A stretch of 64,000 bases of DNA from Nibrella saemangeumensis (GCF_039541915.1 NZ_BAABHD010000032.1:1-64000), one strand, 5' to 3'; shown: positions 26,836-36,221, counted from the first letter of the stretch. Numbers and translations are program-made. Notes: a model not told the origin generated them from the sequence alone.

Positions 26836-26867
26836 TAAAGATACGGCGTTTAATCCGTGTATCCTAA
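26836..26867 (-). promoter_or_regulatory. Candidate promoter of the cold-shock gene
   Basis: On the minus strand TATCTTTA (26836-26843) matches the Bacteroidota -7 box TAnnTTTG in 7 of 8 positions, with TTAG 20 bases upstream at the -33 position. The start codon is 24 bases downstream. Confidence 0.4.
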
Positions 26868-26883
26868 TTTCAAATGAAATTAG
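26864..26883. other. Inverted repeat at the cold-shock/S41 intergenic region
   Basis: CTAATTTCA and TGAAATTAG (9-bp arms, 2-base spacer) overlap the -33 region of the cold-shock promoter candidate and lie 30 bases before the S41 peptidase start. It could be a protein-binding site. Confidence 0.4.
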
Positions 26884-26913
26884 TGGTCTATCTTAACTAA
26901 TGCTATACATGTC

Positions 26914-29589
26914 GTGAGGCTGCTTTGCTCAATATTCATGTTGCTGGTGTTTCGCGCTGTGTTGGCCCAAACGCCACTTTCCCTATCAGGAACCGTTACG
27001 GATAAGGCCACGGGTAAAGCCTTGCCCTACGCTACCATTCGTCTGGCCGGCACCAGCCTTGGCACCACCACAAACCAGGCTGGTGCATTCGTTTTCAGGA
27101 TTCCGGCAAATCCACCCAGTCAGGTAATGGTCGTTTCCTATCTGGGGTATACATCGGTTGAGGTAACCTGGCAAACGGGTGCTCAGAACCGGCTTGCCAT
27201 TGCCTTGGAACCCATATCCGTTAGCCTGACGGAGGTGGTTGTCCGGCCCACTGATCCAATACCCATTCTGTACCGGAGCATCGAAAAGTTTTCCCGAAAC
27301 TATGCCTCAACCCCCTATACGGCGGAGGGTTTTCAGCGGGAGTACATTACCGCCGACCGCCAGGTTATTCAACTGCTTGAAGCGGCTTTCCGGACCCAGG
27401 GATTGGGAGCGGCTCAATCGACGACCGTTCTCGATGCCAGGTACCTGGAGGACAAGAGAGAAAAAGCCCCCTTCTGGAATCCGTCGAGAGGAGGATTTTA
27501 TACGTTTGGCTGGACGACAGTGTCGGGCATTGAATCGCCAAATCAGAGGACCTTTCTGGGTGTTGATCTGAAAAACTACCAGGATTTGGCCCGGTATTAT
27601 GAGTTTAGGTTCAGGGGAATGAATACCCTGGATAGCAGAGACGTCTACGTGATTGACTTTGATCAGAAGAAGAACGTGCGGAAAGCCTTGTTAAAAGGTA
27701 CTTTGTATATCGATGCGGAATCGGATGCCATTATCAGGCTTGAGCAGGAGGTGAGTCCACGTGGCTTATCCTTTCTCCGGCCCCACGAGACCTGGGGTGG
27801 GCTGACGGTCAGTAAAGCACCAAAACGAGTTGTGGTTCAGCAGGACCGCTGGGTGACAACGTACCGACAATTCGGTAATAAGTGGTATTTGAACAGTCTG
27901 GTAATCGACACCGACTTTTCGGCAACCCTGGCTTTTCTGGGGATCGTACAGGCTCATAAAAACTCATTGAAACTTCACTCGGAGCGGATTGTCACCAGGA
28001 TCGATACCACACCCGGAGCAGGTCGGGAGGAGGAGACCAACATTGCAGCCGTTGGTAGCCTGCCCACGTTGCAGAACTTCATAAAAAAGGAGTATGAGCA
28101 GTACGATGAAACAAAAATAACCGACTGGAATGGTTTAAACTTCATAGCCCCGGATACATCCTTTGCCCAACTGGCTCGGCAACTCAGGCTCCGGAACCAG
28201 CAATGGGAAGAGGAGACCCAAAAGCAAGTCGCTGAAAAACGCCTGGTCGGCAGCGTCTATACCGATCGTCAGTTGAGTCAGGACGTTGATTATTTAGAGG
28301 AGACGCTGGAGAAAGTTCACCCCGGACTGACTTGGTACACGACAAAAGACAGCCTCGCCAGAGGCTTCAGCCTGATACGAAGCAAACTGGCCAGGACAAA
28401 TAGCGAAGCAGACTTTCTATGGTTGCTTAGCCCTCTGATCGAACAAATTCATTGCGGGCATATCGGGCTGTACCCGTCGTTGACGACCCAGGAGTATCTG
28501 GCTCAGCAGGCCAACGTATTTCCTGTTGATATATGGATCAATGGTGACAGCGCCGTTGTCCTCCGCGAATACCAGGGTATCGCCAGGGGTTCAACTATTT
28601 TATCCATTAATGATCGTAACATGGCGGAGATAACAAGCAGGATATCGGCCAACATACCGTCTGATGGGTATAATCAAAGCTATAAAGCGTATCGAATGCA
28701 GCACGAGTTTCCGGTTTTGTTTGCCCGCCATATCCAAACGGCTGATACCTTCGAGGTAAAAGTCAGGGATATGGTAAGTCGGCAGGTCAGGACGATACGG
28801 CTGGCCGGCCAGCCGCTTACCAGGAAACAGACAAACGACGAGTACGCAACGGCCAGCGTCATTGACTCGCTGCGTACACTTGTCCTGACCATACCCTCCT
28901 TTTCCACCCGCCAGGACTTTCCTGCTTTTCTGGAAAAGACCTTCAGGACGATTGCGGATGAGCATATTGGCACGCTAATTATTGATCTGCGGAATAATCA
29001 GGGTGGGCGGGATGATTACGGAGCCTTGTTATACACATATTTAGCCGATGAACCGTTCCGATACTACAACCGTATTTCAGTGGGCTCAACAGATCCTGCC
29101 GTGTTAAGCCGTTTGTCCTTTGATAACGTACCACTGCCAAAGGCGCTGCCTGATTATTTGTCGGCCATTTCCAAAAAGGATGGGATGTATACCTATACCG
29201 CCCACCCCAATCTGGCTATTCAACAGCCGCAGCAAAATAGATTTAAAGGTCAGGTGTATGTACTCATCAACGGGGGAACGTTTTCGTCGGCGGCTGAATT
29301 TGCTGCAATAGCCCGGACGCATCAGCGGGCTGTATTCATTGGTCAGGAGACCGGCGGTGGGTATTACGGAAACAGTAGCCTGGCTACGCCATTTCTTACC
29401 CTGCCAAACTCTAAGGTTAGGCTGGCTATCCCGTTAGGTAAGTACGAAATGGCGGTTTCACAGGATGTCCCGGTTGGGCATGGTGTCATTCCTGATTACC
29501 TAATTACCTATTATACGGCTGATATTCTATTGAATCAGGATAAGGAGATAGAGCAATGTATTAAGCTGATTCTGAAAGGCAAAAAATAA
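26914..29589 (+). CDS. S41 family peptidase with N-terminal carboxypeptidase-regulatory-like domain
   Basis: The signal peptide ends AVLAQT. Residues about 20-110 form a beta-sandwich of the CarboxypepD_reg-like type (LSGTVTDKATGKALPYATIR, VVSYLGYTSVEV). About 110-450 is a region often found in Bacteroidota surface proteins without known function. Residues about 460-891 form the S41 part: LIIDLRNNQGGRDDYG and GGTFSSAAEF, with the nucleophile at Ser791 or Ser792, then GQETGGGYYGN. It should be a periplasmic or surface serine peptidase. The start is GTG 26914, which gives a full signal peptide; ATG 26938 would leave a short one. Confidence 0.85.
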   Translation: MRLLCSIFMLLVFRAVLAQTPLSLSGTVTDKATGKALPYATIRLAGTSLGTTTNQAGAFVFRIPANPPSQVMVVSYLGYTSVEVTWQTGAQNRLAIALEPISVSLTEVVVRPTDPIPILYRSIEKFSRNYASTPYTAEGFQREYITADRQVIQLLEAAFRTQGLGAAQSTTVLDARYLEDKREKAPFWNPSRGGFYTFGWTTVSGIESPNQRTFLGVDLKNYQDLARYYEFRFRGMNTLDSRDVYVIDFDQKKNVRKALLKGTLYIDAESDAIIRLEQEVSPRGLSFLRPHETWGGLTVSKAPKRVVVQQDRWVTTYRQFGNKWYLNSLVIDTDFSATLAFLGIVQAHKNSLKLHSERIVTRIDTTPGAGREEETNIAAVGSLPTLQNFIKKEYEQYDETKITDWNGLNFIAPDTSFAQLARQLRLRNQQWEEETQKQVAEKRLVGSVYTDRQLSQDVDYLEETLEKVHPGLTWYTTKDSLARGFSLIRSKLARTNSEADFLWLLSPLIEQIHCGHIGLYPSLTTQEYLAQQANVFPVDIWINGDSAVVLREYQGIARGSTILSINDRNMAEITSRISANIPSDGYNQSYKAYRMQHEFPVLFARHIQTADTFEVKVRDMVSRQVRTIRLAGQPLTRKQTNDEYATASVIDSLRTLVLTIPSFSTRQDFPAFLEKTFRTIADEHIGTLIIDLRNNQGGRDDYGALLYTYLADEPFRYYNRISVGSTDPAVLSRLSFDNVPLPKALPDYLSAISKKDGMYTYTAHPNLAIQQPQQNRFKGQVYVLINGGTFSSAAEFAAIARTHQRAVFIGQETGGGYYGNSSLATPFLTLPNSKVRLAIPLGKYEMAVSQDVPVGHGVIPDYLITYYTADILLNQDKEIEQCIKLILKGKK

Positions 29590-29592
29590 CCA

Positions 29593-29618
29593 TCAGCCCA
29601 CGGAAAACTGTGGGCTGA
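29593..29618. terminator. Hairpin between convergent S41 and nitroreductase genes
   Basis: TCAGCCCAC (29593-29601) pairs with GTGGGCTGA (29610-29618) across 8 bases. The T-run is weak on the plus strand. Confidence 0.6.
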
Positions 29619-29626
29619 CGTGCGTT

Positions 29627-30226
29627 TTACAGCGCAAGTTCGTGTTTAAACACGAACTCCGACAAATCTTTACGGTGCCGGGGTGTATGTTCGCGGGACT
29701 TAAATGGCTCCGTCAGTTCGTCCGGATCACCCAGATAGCCCAGCGCGATAAACGTGACCGGCTCGATATGCTCCGGTAAATTGAAGCTCTCAATGGTTTT
29801 CTGCCGGTCGAAACCGCCCATGATGTGGCCGTAAATGTCCAGGTTAGCGGCCTGCAGCATCAGATTAGCCGTGGCAGCCCCGGTGTCGTGCAGGTAGTAT
29901 TTGTTGGGGTTACCATTGGCGGTATAGTTCTTATGTGCCAACGTCAGCACCAGTACGGCAGCATGCTTCGCCCAGACCTGGTTGCCGGGTAGTAACGCAT
30001 CTGCAAACTTCTGAAAAGCTTCGTCGCCCCGGTGCGCGTACACAAACAGCCAGGGTTGCTCGTTCATGGCACTCGATGCCCACGAGGCCGCTTCAAATAA
30101 GGTATTCAGCGCATCCTGCGGAATGGCCTCGCTGGAAAACGCACGGGGGCTCCAGCGGTTTCGAATAAAGTCGGCAACCGGATACTGCGTCTTTGCTTCT
30201 TTTATATAGGTAGCATTGGAGATCAT
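29627..30226 (-). CDS. Nitroreductase family protein
   Basis: This FMN-dependent oxidoreductase reduces nitro compounds, quinones or similar with NAD(P)H. The fold markers are RWSPRAFSSEAI (FMN phosphate contact), FEAASWASSAMNEQPWLFV (about 42-60) and the C-terminal FIALGYLGDPDEL. The protein has 199 aa with start at ATG 30226; a 9-residue extension to 30253 is open but less likely. It is cytoplasmic. The physiological substrate is unknown. Confidence 0.9.
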   Translation of the reverse strand: MISNATYIKEAKTQYPVADFIRNRWSPRAFSSEAIPQDALNTLFEAASWASSAMNEQPWLFVYAHRGDEAFQKFADALLPGNQVWAKHAAVLVLTLAHKNYTANGNPNKYYLHDTGAATANLMLQAANLDIYGHIMGGFDRQKTIESFNLPEHIEPVTFIALGYLGDPDELTEPFKSREHTPRHRKDLSEFVFKHELAL

Positions 30227-30403
30227 AACTAAAAAATTGAATTGTAATGACAATTAATGTATATACACTGTAATAACTATCCAGGTAGCCTTTTGGTTCG
30301 TTTTTCAGTTGCCTGCTGCTACCGACAGCCCCTCCATTTGGAATAGCGAAAGTTTGGCCGCAAATTGGGCGTCTATCCGAATACCTTGAGTCTATTCCTG
30401 ACA

Positions 30404-31177
30404 ATGCCTCAATCTAATACGTATCAACATCAAGTAGCCCTGGTAACCGGTGCCGGTCAGGGTATTGGGTTTGCTATCGCCCGCGAACTCGCCAGACAGG
30501 GAGCCGCTGTTTTGCTCAACGACCTCGACCACACCCTGGCTAAACAGGCCGCCGAAACCATTCGACAGGAGGGAGGTACCTGCCTGGCCTACCCCGGTGA
30601 TGCCTCGGACGTTACATTTATTGCCGATATGGTGCAAACGGCGATTGCAGCTTTCGGCAAATTAACCATTGTGATTGCTAATGCCGGTATCACCATCTTC
30701 GGCGACTTTTTCGATTACAATCCGGAGGATTTTGAGCGGGTAATGGGCCTGAACCTGCGCGGTAGTTTTTTCCTGACCCAGGCAGCCGCCCGGCAAATGC
30801 GCAGCCAGGGGAGCGGGGGCAGTATTTTGCTGATGTCGTCGGTGGTCGGGCATCAGGCGCATCCCGGTCTGGCGGCTTACAGCATGACCAAGGCTGCGCT
30901 GGAGATGCTGGCCAAAAACCTGGTGCTAGACCTCTCCCCGCATGGCATCTCCATCAATGCCGTAGCGCCGGGAGCCACCCTGACCGAGCGGACCACTGAC
31001 GACCCCACGTACATACCGATCTGGTCACGCATTACGCCTATGGGCCGGCCGGCTACGGTGGATGATATTGCTAATGCCGCCCTGTTTCTGGTATCTCCGC
31101 AGTCGCGGCACATTACGGGGCAGAGCCTGATTGTCGATGGCGGGTGGACGGCCGTCAGCCCCCCACCCGTAGCGTAG
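30404..31177 (+). CDS. Short-chain dehydrogenase/reductase
   Basis: A classical SDR of 257 aa. The NAD(P) site is TGAGQGIG (about 15-22), NAG lies at about 91-93, and the catalytic pair is Tyr159 and Lys163 in YSMTK, with the Ser in MSSVVG. ITGQSLIVDGGWT closes the domain as in glucose-1-dehydrogenase-like and 3-oxoacyl-ACP-reductase-like members. ATG 30404 fits the family N-terminus; the longer frame begins with TTG. Substrate not determined. It is divergent from the nitroreductase. Confidence 0.92.
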   Translation: MPQSNTYQHQVALVTGAGQGIGFAIARELARQGAAVLLNDLDHTLAKQAAETIRQEGGTCLAYPGDASDVTFIADMVQTAIAAFGKLTIVIANAGITIFGDFFDYNPEDFERVMGLNLRGSFFLTQAAARQMRSQGSGGSILLMSSVVGHQAHPGLAAYSMTKAALEMLAKNLVLDLSPHGISINAVAPGATLTERTTDDPTYIPIWSRITPMGRPATVDDIANAALFLVSPQSRHITGQSLIVDGGWTAVSPPPVA

Positions 31178-31280
31178 CCGGAACGGATGAGTGACTACCT
31201 TCGTCGACAGAAAAAATGGTGTGGATGTCCAATGCCTGTCTGAATCTGGGAGCGGGGCCTAATGGGTGGAGAATCAGGGA

Positions 31281-31318
31281 AAAAGGGGTTCGGGCTAACA
31301 ATCCGAACCCCTTTTTTT
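31281..31318 (+). terminator. Intrinsic terminator after the SDR gene
   Basis: A 13-bp perfect stem (31281-31293 with 31303-31315) is followed by T to 31318. It lies about 100 bases after the SDR stop. Confidence 0.85.
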
Positions 31319-31440
31319 AGTCTGGGCAAAACAGGCAGGGTCAAACCGGCATTCAAACAATTCTAAAAACATATATGTTAATAAAACCGGAATGCCTGCC
31401 AGACAGGCAGGTACCAGGTAAACAAAATGACTCAACGAAA

Positions 31441-31758
31441 ATGAAAAAGGTAATTGTAGCGGCTTTTTGTGCCGCATTCCTGCTCGTCCAGTCGGCCAGC
31501 GCTCAGGCCGTTCAGGAGGCTAAGGAAGCCAAGAAGGAAATGAAGGCCGAGAAAAAGCTTGATAAGGCCGAGAAGAAGGTAATGAACGCCAAAACTGACC
31601 GGGGAATCAGCCTGACTGACGATAAAACCAAACTCGAAAAGGCGGAAAAAAAGGTTGAGAAAGCCCGGAAGAAGCAAATGAAGAGTGATGCCAAGGATAT
31701 GAAGGCGCAGGCCAAGACCCGCACCAAGAAAGCGGATAAAGTCGTAGATCCTGATTAA
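31441..31758 (+). CDS. Small secreted Lys/Ala/Glu-rich coiled-coil protein
   Basis: A signal peptide (VIVAAFCAAFLLVQSASAQA) is followed by about 80 residues made almost only of Lys, Glu, Ala, Asp and Met in heptad-like order, which should form a highly charged helix or coiled coil in the periplasm. There is no catalytic motif. Similar short lysine-rich exported proteins occur in Cytophagales, without known function. ATG 31441 is the start of the signal peptide; a longer frame to 31375 is not needed. It has its own terminator and lies upstream of a barrel protein gene on the same strand. Confidence 0.72.
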   Translation: MKKVIVAAFCAAFLLVQSASAQAVQEAKEAKKEMKAEKKLDKAEKKVMNAKTDRGISLTDDKTKLEKAEKKVEKARKKQMKSDAKDMKAQAKTRTKKADKVVDPD

Positions 31759-31773
31759 CGCTGGGTTATCGTT

Positions 31774-31811
31774 CCGGCAGCCGGTGGTGACCCACCGGCT
31801 CCGGGTTTTTT
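31774..31811 (+). terminator. Intrinsic terminator of the Lys-rich gene
   Basis: CCGG-c-AGCCGGTGG (31774-31787) pairs with CCACCGGCTCCGG (31792-31804) and a run of six T follows. Confidence 0.85.
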
Positions 31812-31933
31812 CCAGCCGCGGCTGGTGTTCCGCTCCGTAAAAAATGCGGGACGTTTTAAAACAACCTTTGTTTAAAGGATTAAACAAGCTCATGGCTACC
31901 TTGAGCTCGTCTGGTAAACACAAATACAACGTT

Positions 31934-32539
31934 ATGAAAAAGGTAAATTTGATGGGAATGGCCCTGGGGCTGCTGCTGACCAGTCAGGTGCTGGCGCAGG
32001 ATGTTCACCTGGGACTGAAAGCAGGTGTTAACGCATACAATACCGTGGTTGCCGACCGCAATACGGGTGGTAAACTGGCGGCTGTTGATTATAAGCCGGG
32101 TTTCCATGTGGGAGGTTTGGCGCACATTCATTTGTCACCGCGCTGGGCGGTGCAACCGGAGCTGATGTATTCCGGCCAGGGTGGCCGGCAAACCGTGTCG
32201 GGCGTTGAGACCCGGTGGAATACCAACTATATCAACGTACCGATTCTGGCCCAGTTTATGTTTGGTGATGGGTTTCGCGTTCAGGCGGGTCCGCAGATTG
32301 GTTTTTTGACCAGCGCAAAAATGATCCGGGAAGGTAACACGTCCAATGTTACCCAGAACTACAACCCGATCGATGCCGGTCTGGCTACCGGCCTTAGTTA
32401 TGTAGGAGCCACTGGTCTGGGCGTTGATGCCCGCTGGGTATTCGGCCTGACCAATATCAACAAAGGCACAGCCACTACCTATACCCGGAATAACGGGGCA
32501 CAGGTTGGTATCTTTTACCTGCTAAACTATCATCGTTAA
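31934..32539 (+). CDS. PorT-family outer-membrane beta-barrel protein
   Basis: After a signal peptide (GMALGLLLTSQVLAQ) come alternating amphipathic strands typical of the small PorT-like barrels of Bacteroidota: VHLGLKAGVNAYN, the WAVQPELMYSGQGG strand, NYINVPILAQFMFGDGFRVQ and GPQIGFL. The length of 201 aa gives about eight strands. In oral Bacteroidota PorT works in type IX secretion, but most members of this family in environmental species have no known role. The ATG at 31934 opens the signal peptide. Confidence 0.85.
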   Translation: MKKVNLMGMALGLLLTSQVLAQDVHLGLKAGVNAYNTVVADRNTGGKLAAVDYKPGFHVGGLAHIHLSPRWAVQPELMYSGQGGRQTVSGVETRWNTNYINVPILAQFMFGDGFRVQAGPQIGFLTSAKMIREGNTSNVTQNYNPIDAGLATGLSYVGATGLGVDARWVFGLTNINKGTATTYTRNNGAQVGIFYLLNYHR

Positions 32540-32561
32540 TCATTTCATTTGCTAATACGAC

Positions 32562-32589
32562 AAAGGCCGGGCAGTGTTCCGGCCTTTTT
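32562..32589 (+). terminator. Intrinsic terminator of the barrel gene
   Basis: AAAGGCCGG (32562-32570) pairs with CCGGCCTTT (32579-32587), followed by T. Confidence 0.82.
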
Positions 32590-32699
32590 GGTTGGGTCGT
32601 GGTCACCCGTAGCCTAACCTTTCTGAAACCGGCAGGATAGCCCGTGAGTTTATCAGCATAGTCAACCGGGCGATACCATCGCCTACACAATAAAACCCT

Positions 32700-34595
32700 A
32701 TGAATCCGGAACATCCCAATTATGGCTTTGCCGCCAGCCGAGAAGAAGACGTTCTCCTTGAAGAGACAGAATTTGTCAATCCTTTACCCCGTGCGGTACT
32801 TCGCCCGAACAACCATATGCTGCTGGATGGCGAGTGGCGGTTTGCCATTGACCACAACGACCGGGGCATGACCGATAACTGGTATTTGGGCCACCAGTAT
32901 GACCATATGGCCCACTGGCCCGGCTCCGTGGAAGATCATATGGCAAAGGCCAAAGAGGAGCATCAGACAACGTTCTGGCGCGATAAGGTGGTTGTCTGGT
33001 ATGAGCGGGACTTTCCCAAGCCGGAGCGGTCGGAGTCGCCGGAGCGGGCCATGTTCCAAATCACCTTCGGGGCCTGTGGCTACGAAACCCGTGTCTGGCT
33101 GAATGGGCATCCGCTAACTACCGTTGAAGGGGAGGAGGCTCATTATGGGGAGTATACTTCGTTTTCGTTTGAATTATCGGAGGAGAGTCTAAAGCCCGTG
33201 AACCGGCTGACAGTGCGGATTGCCGACACCATGGATGCTGATATTCCGAGGGGCAAACAGGAGTCGCACGTGTATAAACGGGGGGGGATCTGGTACCAGA
33301 CATATACCGGTGCCGTACGGAGTGTGTGGCTCGAAACGGTGGAACGGAATCGGCTGCGGTCGCGGGTAGGTGTGGTCAGCATAGTAGAGGACCAGCTGGT
33401 GCGTTTTAATCTCACCACCCGAATTCACGATCCCGGGGATTATATTCTGCGGTTGAAGGTGTATGAACGGGGGCAAAAATCGTCGCAGCCGCTGGCTACC
33501 TCCGACTTTCCACTTAAACTGGAGGCCGGCCAGAAGCAGCAGCGCGTAGTCATGGAGGTGCCGCAGGCAAAGCTGTGGTCTCCGGAGTCCCCTAACCTAT
33601 ACCGGTTGGTGGCGCAACTTATTGACCATGAGGGGTACCCGGCCCAGATCGAGTCAACGTTCGGCCTGCGGAAGATAGAGTCCAGAGGGCGCTACGTTTA
33701 CCTGAACAATACCTCTATCTACCTGGATGGTATTTTGTACCAGCCCGGTACGGCAACGTTTGACGAGATGCGCCTGCATATGCGGGCGATGAAAGAACTG
33801 GGCTGTAACCTAGTGCGGGTACACATTGCCGGGGTAGACCCCCGCATTTATAATCTGGCCGACGAAATGGGAATGTTGCTCTGGGTGGAGGTGCCCAGCC
33901 CGCACAGTTCCAACCAGTTGAGCCGGGCTAACCACCGCGCCGAATTGCTCCGGATGCTCAGCCTGATTGAAACGCATCCGTCGGTGGTGATCTGGAGCCT
34001 GTATAATGAGGATTGGGGGGCTCAGGATATTGCCATCAACCCCGAGACCCGGAAATACATTATCGAGATGTACCATTTCATGCAGATTCATCACCCGCAG
34101 TTTCTGGTGGTCGACAACGATGGCTGGCATCACATCTCCTGCGAGGGCCGGCTCAAGTCGGACCTGCTGACTGCCCATCTGTACACCCCGGATCCGGAGC
34201 GATGGAGCGACCTGCTCGACCGGCTGGTGGAGGGGCAGATGGAGGGCGTAGCCGCTTATCCGCTCGTGGTAGGTGATCCGTTCTTTTACCGTCGGCAGGT
34301 GCCGCTAATCGTCAGCGAATGGGGTGGTTTTGGCTTTGCCGATTATGGCGGACCGGCCGAAGCGGAGGAGCGTACCGAGCGCATCCGGCAGTTTAAGCGG
34401 GAGTTGCGGGAACGCGATATTGCCGGTGATGTATACACGCAGGCCACTAATATTGAAGATGAGCGCAATGGCCTGATTGATCCGCACACGGGCGAACTGA
34501 CCGTACCGGCCGGCCTGCTTCAGTCTAAACCGCTGAAGCCGGACCCTTCGCCCCTGTCGGTGTCGTCGCTGACGGCTCAGGAGCGTCGCCAGTAG
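32700..34595 (+). CDS. Glycoside hydrolase family 2 protein
   Basis: The protein has the GH2 layout: a jelly-roll sugar-binding domain (DGEWRFAID to about 215, with WYQTYTGAVRSVWLE), an immunoglobulin-like middle domain (about 220-340) and a TIM barrel. Glu437 in SLYNEDWG is the acid/base and Glu540 in VSEWGGFG the nucleophile, matching beta-galactosidase/glucuronidase/mannosidase types. There is no signal peptide, so it is cytoplasmic. The specificity is unknown. At 631 aa it is on the short side for GH2 and ends directly after the barrel. Its 3' end overlaps the convergent DJ-1 gene by 19 bases. Confidence 0.92.
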   Translation: MNPEHPNYGFAASREEDVLLEETEFVNPLPRAVLRPNNHMLLDGEWRFAIDHNDRGMTDNWYLGHQYDHMAHWPGSVEDHMAKAKEEHQTTFWRDKVVVWYERDFPKPERSESPERAMFQITFGACGYETRVWLNGHPLTTVEGEEAHYGEYTSFSFELSEESLKPVNRLTVRIADTMDADIPRGKQESHVYKRGGIWYQTYTGAVRSVWLETVERNRLRSRVGVVSIVEDQLVRFNLTTRIHDPGDYILRLKVYERGQKSSQPLATSDFPLKLEAGQKQQRVVMEVPQAKLWSPESPNLYRLVAQLIDHEGYPAQIESTFGLRKIESRGRYVYLNNTSIYLDGILYQPGTATFDEMRLHMRAMKELGCNLVRVHIAGVDPRIYNLADEMGMLLWVEVPSPHSSNQLSRANHRAELLRMLSLIETHPSVVIWSLYNEDWGAQDIAINPETRKYIIEMYHFMQIHHPQFLVVDNDGWHHISCEGRLKSDLLTAHLYTPDPERWSDLLDRLVEGQMEGVAAYPLVVGDPFFYRRQVPLIVSEWGGFGFADYGGPAEAEERTERIRQFKRELRERDIAGDVYTQATNIEDERNGLIDPHTGELTVPAGLLQSKPLKPDPSPLSVSSLTAQERRQ

Positions 34596-35191
34596 TCATA
34601 TTGCATGTACCAGGCTGTTTCGTCGGCAGCATCGGGACCCAACAGCCGACTGACCACGTACAGGGACATATCAATACCCGCCGACACTCCGGCTGAGGTA
34701 ATTACTTTACCGTTGTCCACATAACGGTCGTCGGGCCGGACGCTTGTGGTGGGGGATGCCTCTCTGAGGGCATCCATCGCCATAAAGTGGGTGGTAGCCG
34801 CCAGCTTATCGAGCAGGCCGGTGCGCGCCAATATGAGTGAACCGGTGCAGACCGACAAAATCAGTTCGGCCGGGTCGGCGTACCGGCGAATCCAGTCCAG
34901 CACCACTGGATTGTGCATTTCGCGCCGGCTGCCGAACGGTGTACCATTGGCATGGTAGCCGCCCCCGCCGGGGATTAGCAGAATGTCGGGTTGGGGATGC
35001 TCGTCGAGGCCATAGGTTGGGGTAATGGTCAGGCCGTTGCGGGCAATCACTGGGCTCTTCTCGGCTACCGTAAACACGTTGAAGGGCGGCTCGCCCCCGC
35101 TGCGCAGACCGGCTACCCCGAAGACTTCAAACGGCCCGGCAAAATCCAGCACTTCAATTTCGTTGAACAGGAAGATCGCGACGTCTCTCAT
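34577..35191 (-). CDS. DJ-1/PfpI family protein (isonitrile hydratase/AraC-type amidotransferase-like)
   Basis: The class I glutamine-amidotransferase fold starts DVAIFLFNEIEVLDFAGPFEVF, which is the signature of the isonitrile hydratase (InhA) and GATase1 groups. Cys115 in LSVCTGSLILA is the nucleophile, with the acidic Glu in the DFAGPFEV stretch near it. TSAGVSAGIDMSLYVV near the end is the usual motif. It is a stand-alone protein of 204 aa without the AraC DNA-binding tail. Its reaction is undetermined. Confidence 0.88.
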   Translation of the reverse strand: MRDVAIFLFNEIEVLDFAGPFEVFGVAGLRSGGEPPFNVFTVAEKSPVIARNGLTITPTYGLDEHPQPDILLIPGGGGYHANGTPFGSRREMHNPVVLDWIRRYADPAELILSVCTGSLILARTGLLDKLAATTHFMAMDALREASPTTSVRPDDRYVDNGKVITSAGVSAGIDMSLYVVSRLLGPDAADETAWYMQYDYWRRS

Positions 35192-35194
35192 AGA

Positions 35195-35291
35195 TGATTC
35201 AAGTTCCAGGTTTCAGCCGAGCGGCCGTCGGACCACCGAAGCGGTGCCGTTTCAAGTTAACTGACGCCAAAACGACATGAAACTTGAATCA
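35195..35291. repeat. 97-bp element with 11-bp terminal inverted repeats
   Basis: TGATTCAAGTT (35195-35205) and its reverse complement (35281-35291) bound a segment with an inner hairpin CACCG-AAG-CGGTG (35234-35246) and one more TTCAAGTT copy inside. It fills the intergenic space between the DJ-1 and DMT genes, so it may be a MITE-like insertion. Confidence 0.5.
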
Positions 35292-35300
35292 ATTTAAAAA

Positions 35301-36221
35301 CTATTTCCGTCCCAGCGTAATCAGGACAACCCCCGAAATGATAATGGCGGCACCAATGAGCGACTGGCCGGTAATAGTTTCTCCCGCGAACAATGAACCC
35401 AGTAACAGGGCTACCACCGGGTTGACGTAAGCGTAAGTGGCAACCAGCTGCGGGGGCGCATTACGGGCCAGCCAGGCGTATGACGAGAAGCCGATAATTG
35501 ACCCGAATACGACCAGATACAGCATAGAACCTAGCGCCTTAGGCGGAGCCTGTACCAGGGTAAAGAGCGTAACAGGTTCCGTCAGCATACTCACCGTCAG
35601 CAGGCCCAGACCACCCACCAGCATTTGCATGCCGCTGGAAATGACCTGCCCCGGCAGCGACAACCGCCCCGACAGCAGCGTACCCACCGCCCAGGCCAGG
35701 TTCCCAATGGTGATCAGCCCGGCACCGATCAGGTTGGCCTGCATGCCGCCTGCGTTGTGCAGTTTATCTGGTTTAATCAGAAAATAAACGCCCACCAGCC
35801 CGAGCAGCAGTCCGGCAATGGCCAGGTTGGACGGCCGCACTTTATTAAAGGAGAGCCAGTTCAGAGACAAGAGAAAAACCGGCAGCATACCCGCCAGCAG
35901 CGCGGCAATGCCCGTCGGAATGTATTGTAAGGCAATGGTCAGGCAGCCGTTGGCAATCCCAAGCAACAGTATACCAATGGTGCCGGCCGCCATCCACTGT
36001 TTGCGGGTAGGCATGGGCGAGCCCGTCATCCGGCCGTAGAGGTACAGAATACTCCCCGCTGCCAGAAACCGCATGGAGGCCATGTATAAAGGCGGCATCC
36101 GCTCGGTCATGAAATGAATGAACAGGTAAGTAGAGCCCCACAGAATATACACCGACGTCAGCGCCAGGATGAGCGTAACGCGGTGGTTTGGGGTCGCGAC
36201 GGGGGTAGTAAGAGATTGCAT
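35301..36221 (-). CDS. EamA/DMT-family permease
   Basis: An inner-membrane transporter with ten predicted helices in two EamA repeats. VYILWGSTYLFIHF at helix 1 and the PPLYMASMRFLAAG motif are typical of the RhaT/YedA-like branch, and the second repeat has AYVNPVVALLLGSLFAGE. The substrate is unknown. It lies downstream of, and on the same strand as, the LRR gene, but 150 bases away. Confidence 0.85.
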   Translation of the reverse strand: MQSLTTPVATPNHRVTLILALTSVYILWGSTYLFIHFMTERMPPLYMASMRFLAAGSILYLYGRMTGSPMPTRKQWMAAGTIGILLLGIANGCLTIALQYIPTGIAALLAGMLPVFLLSLNWLSFNKVRPSNLAIAGLLLGLVGVYFLIKPDKLHNAGGMQANLIGAGLITIGNLAWAVGTLLSGRLSLPGQVISSGMQMLVGGLGLLTVSMLTEPVTLFTLVQAPPKALGSMLYLVVFGSIIGFSSYAWLARNAPPQLVATYAYVNPVVALLLGSLFAGETITGQSLIGAAIIISGVVLITLGRK

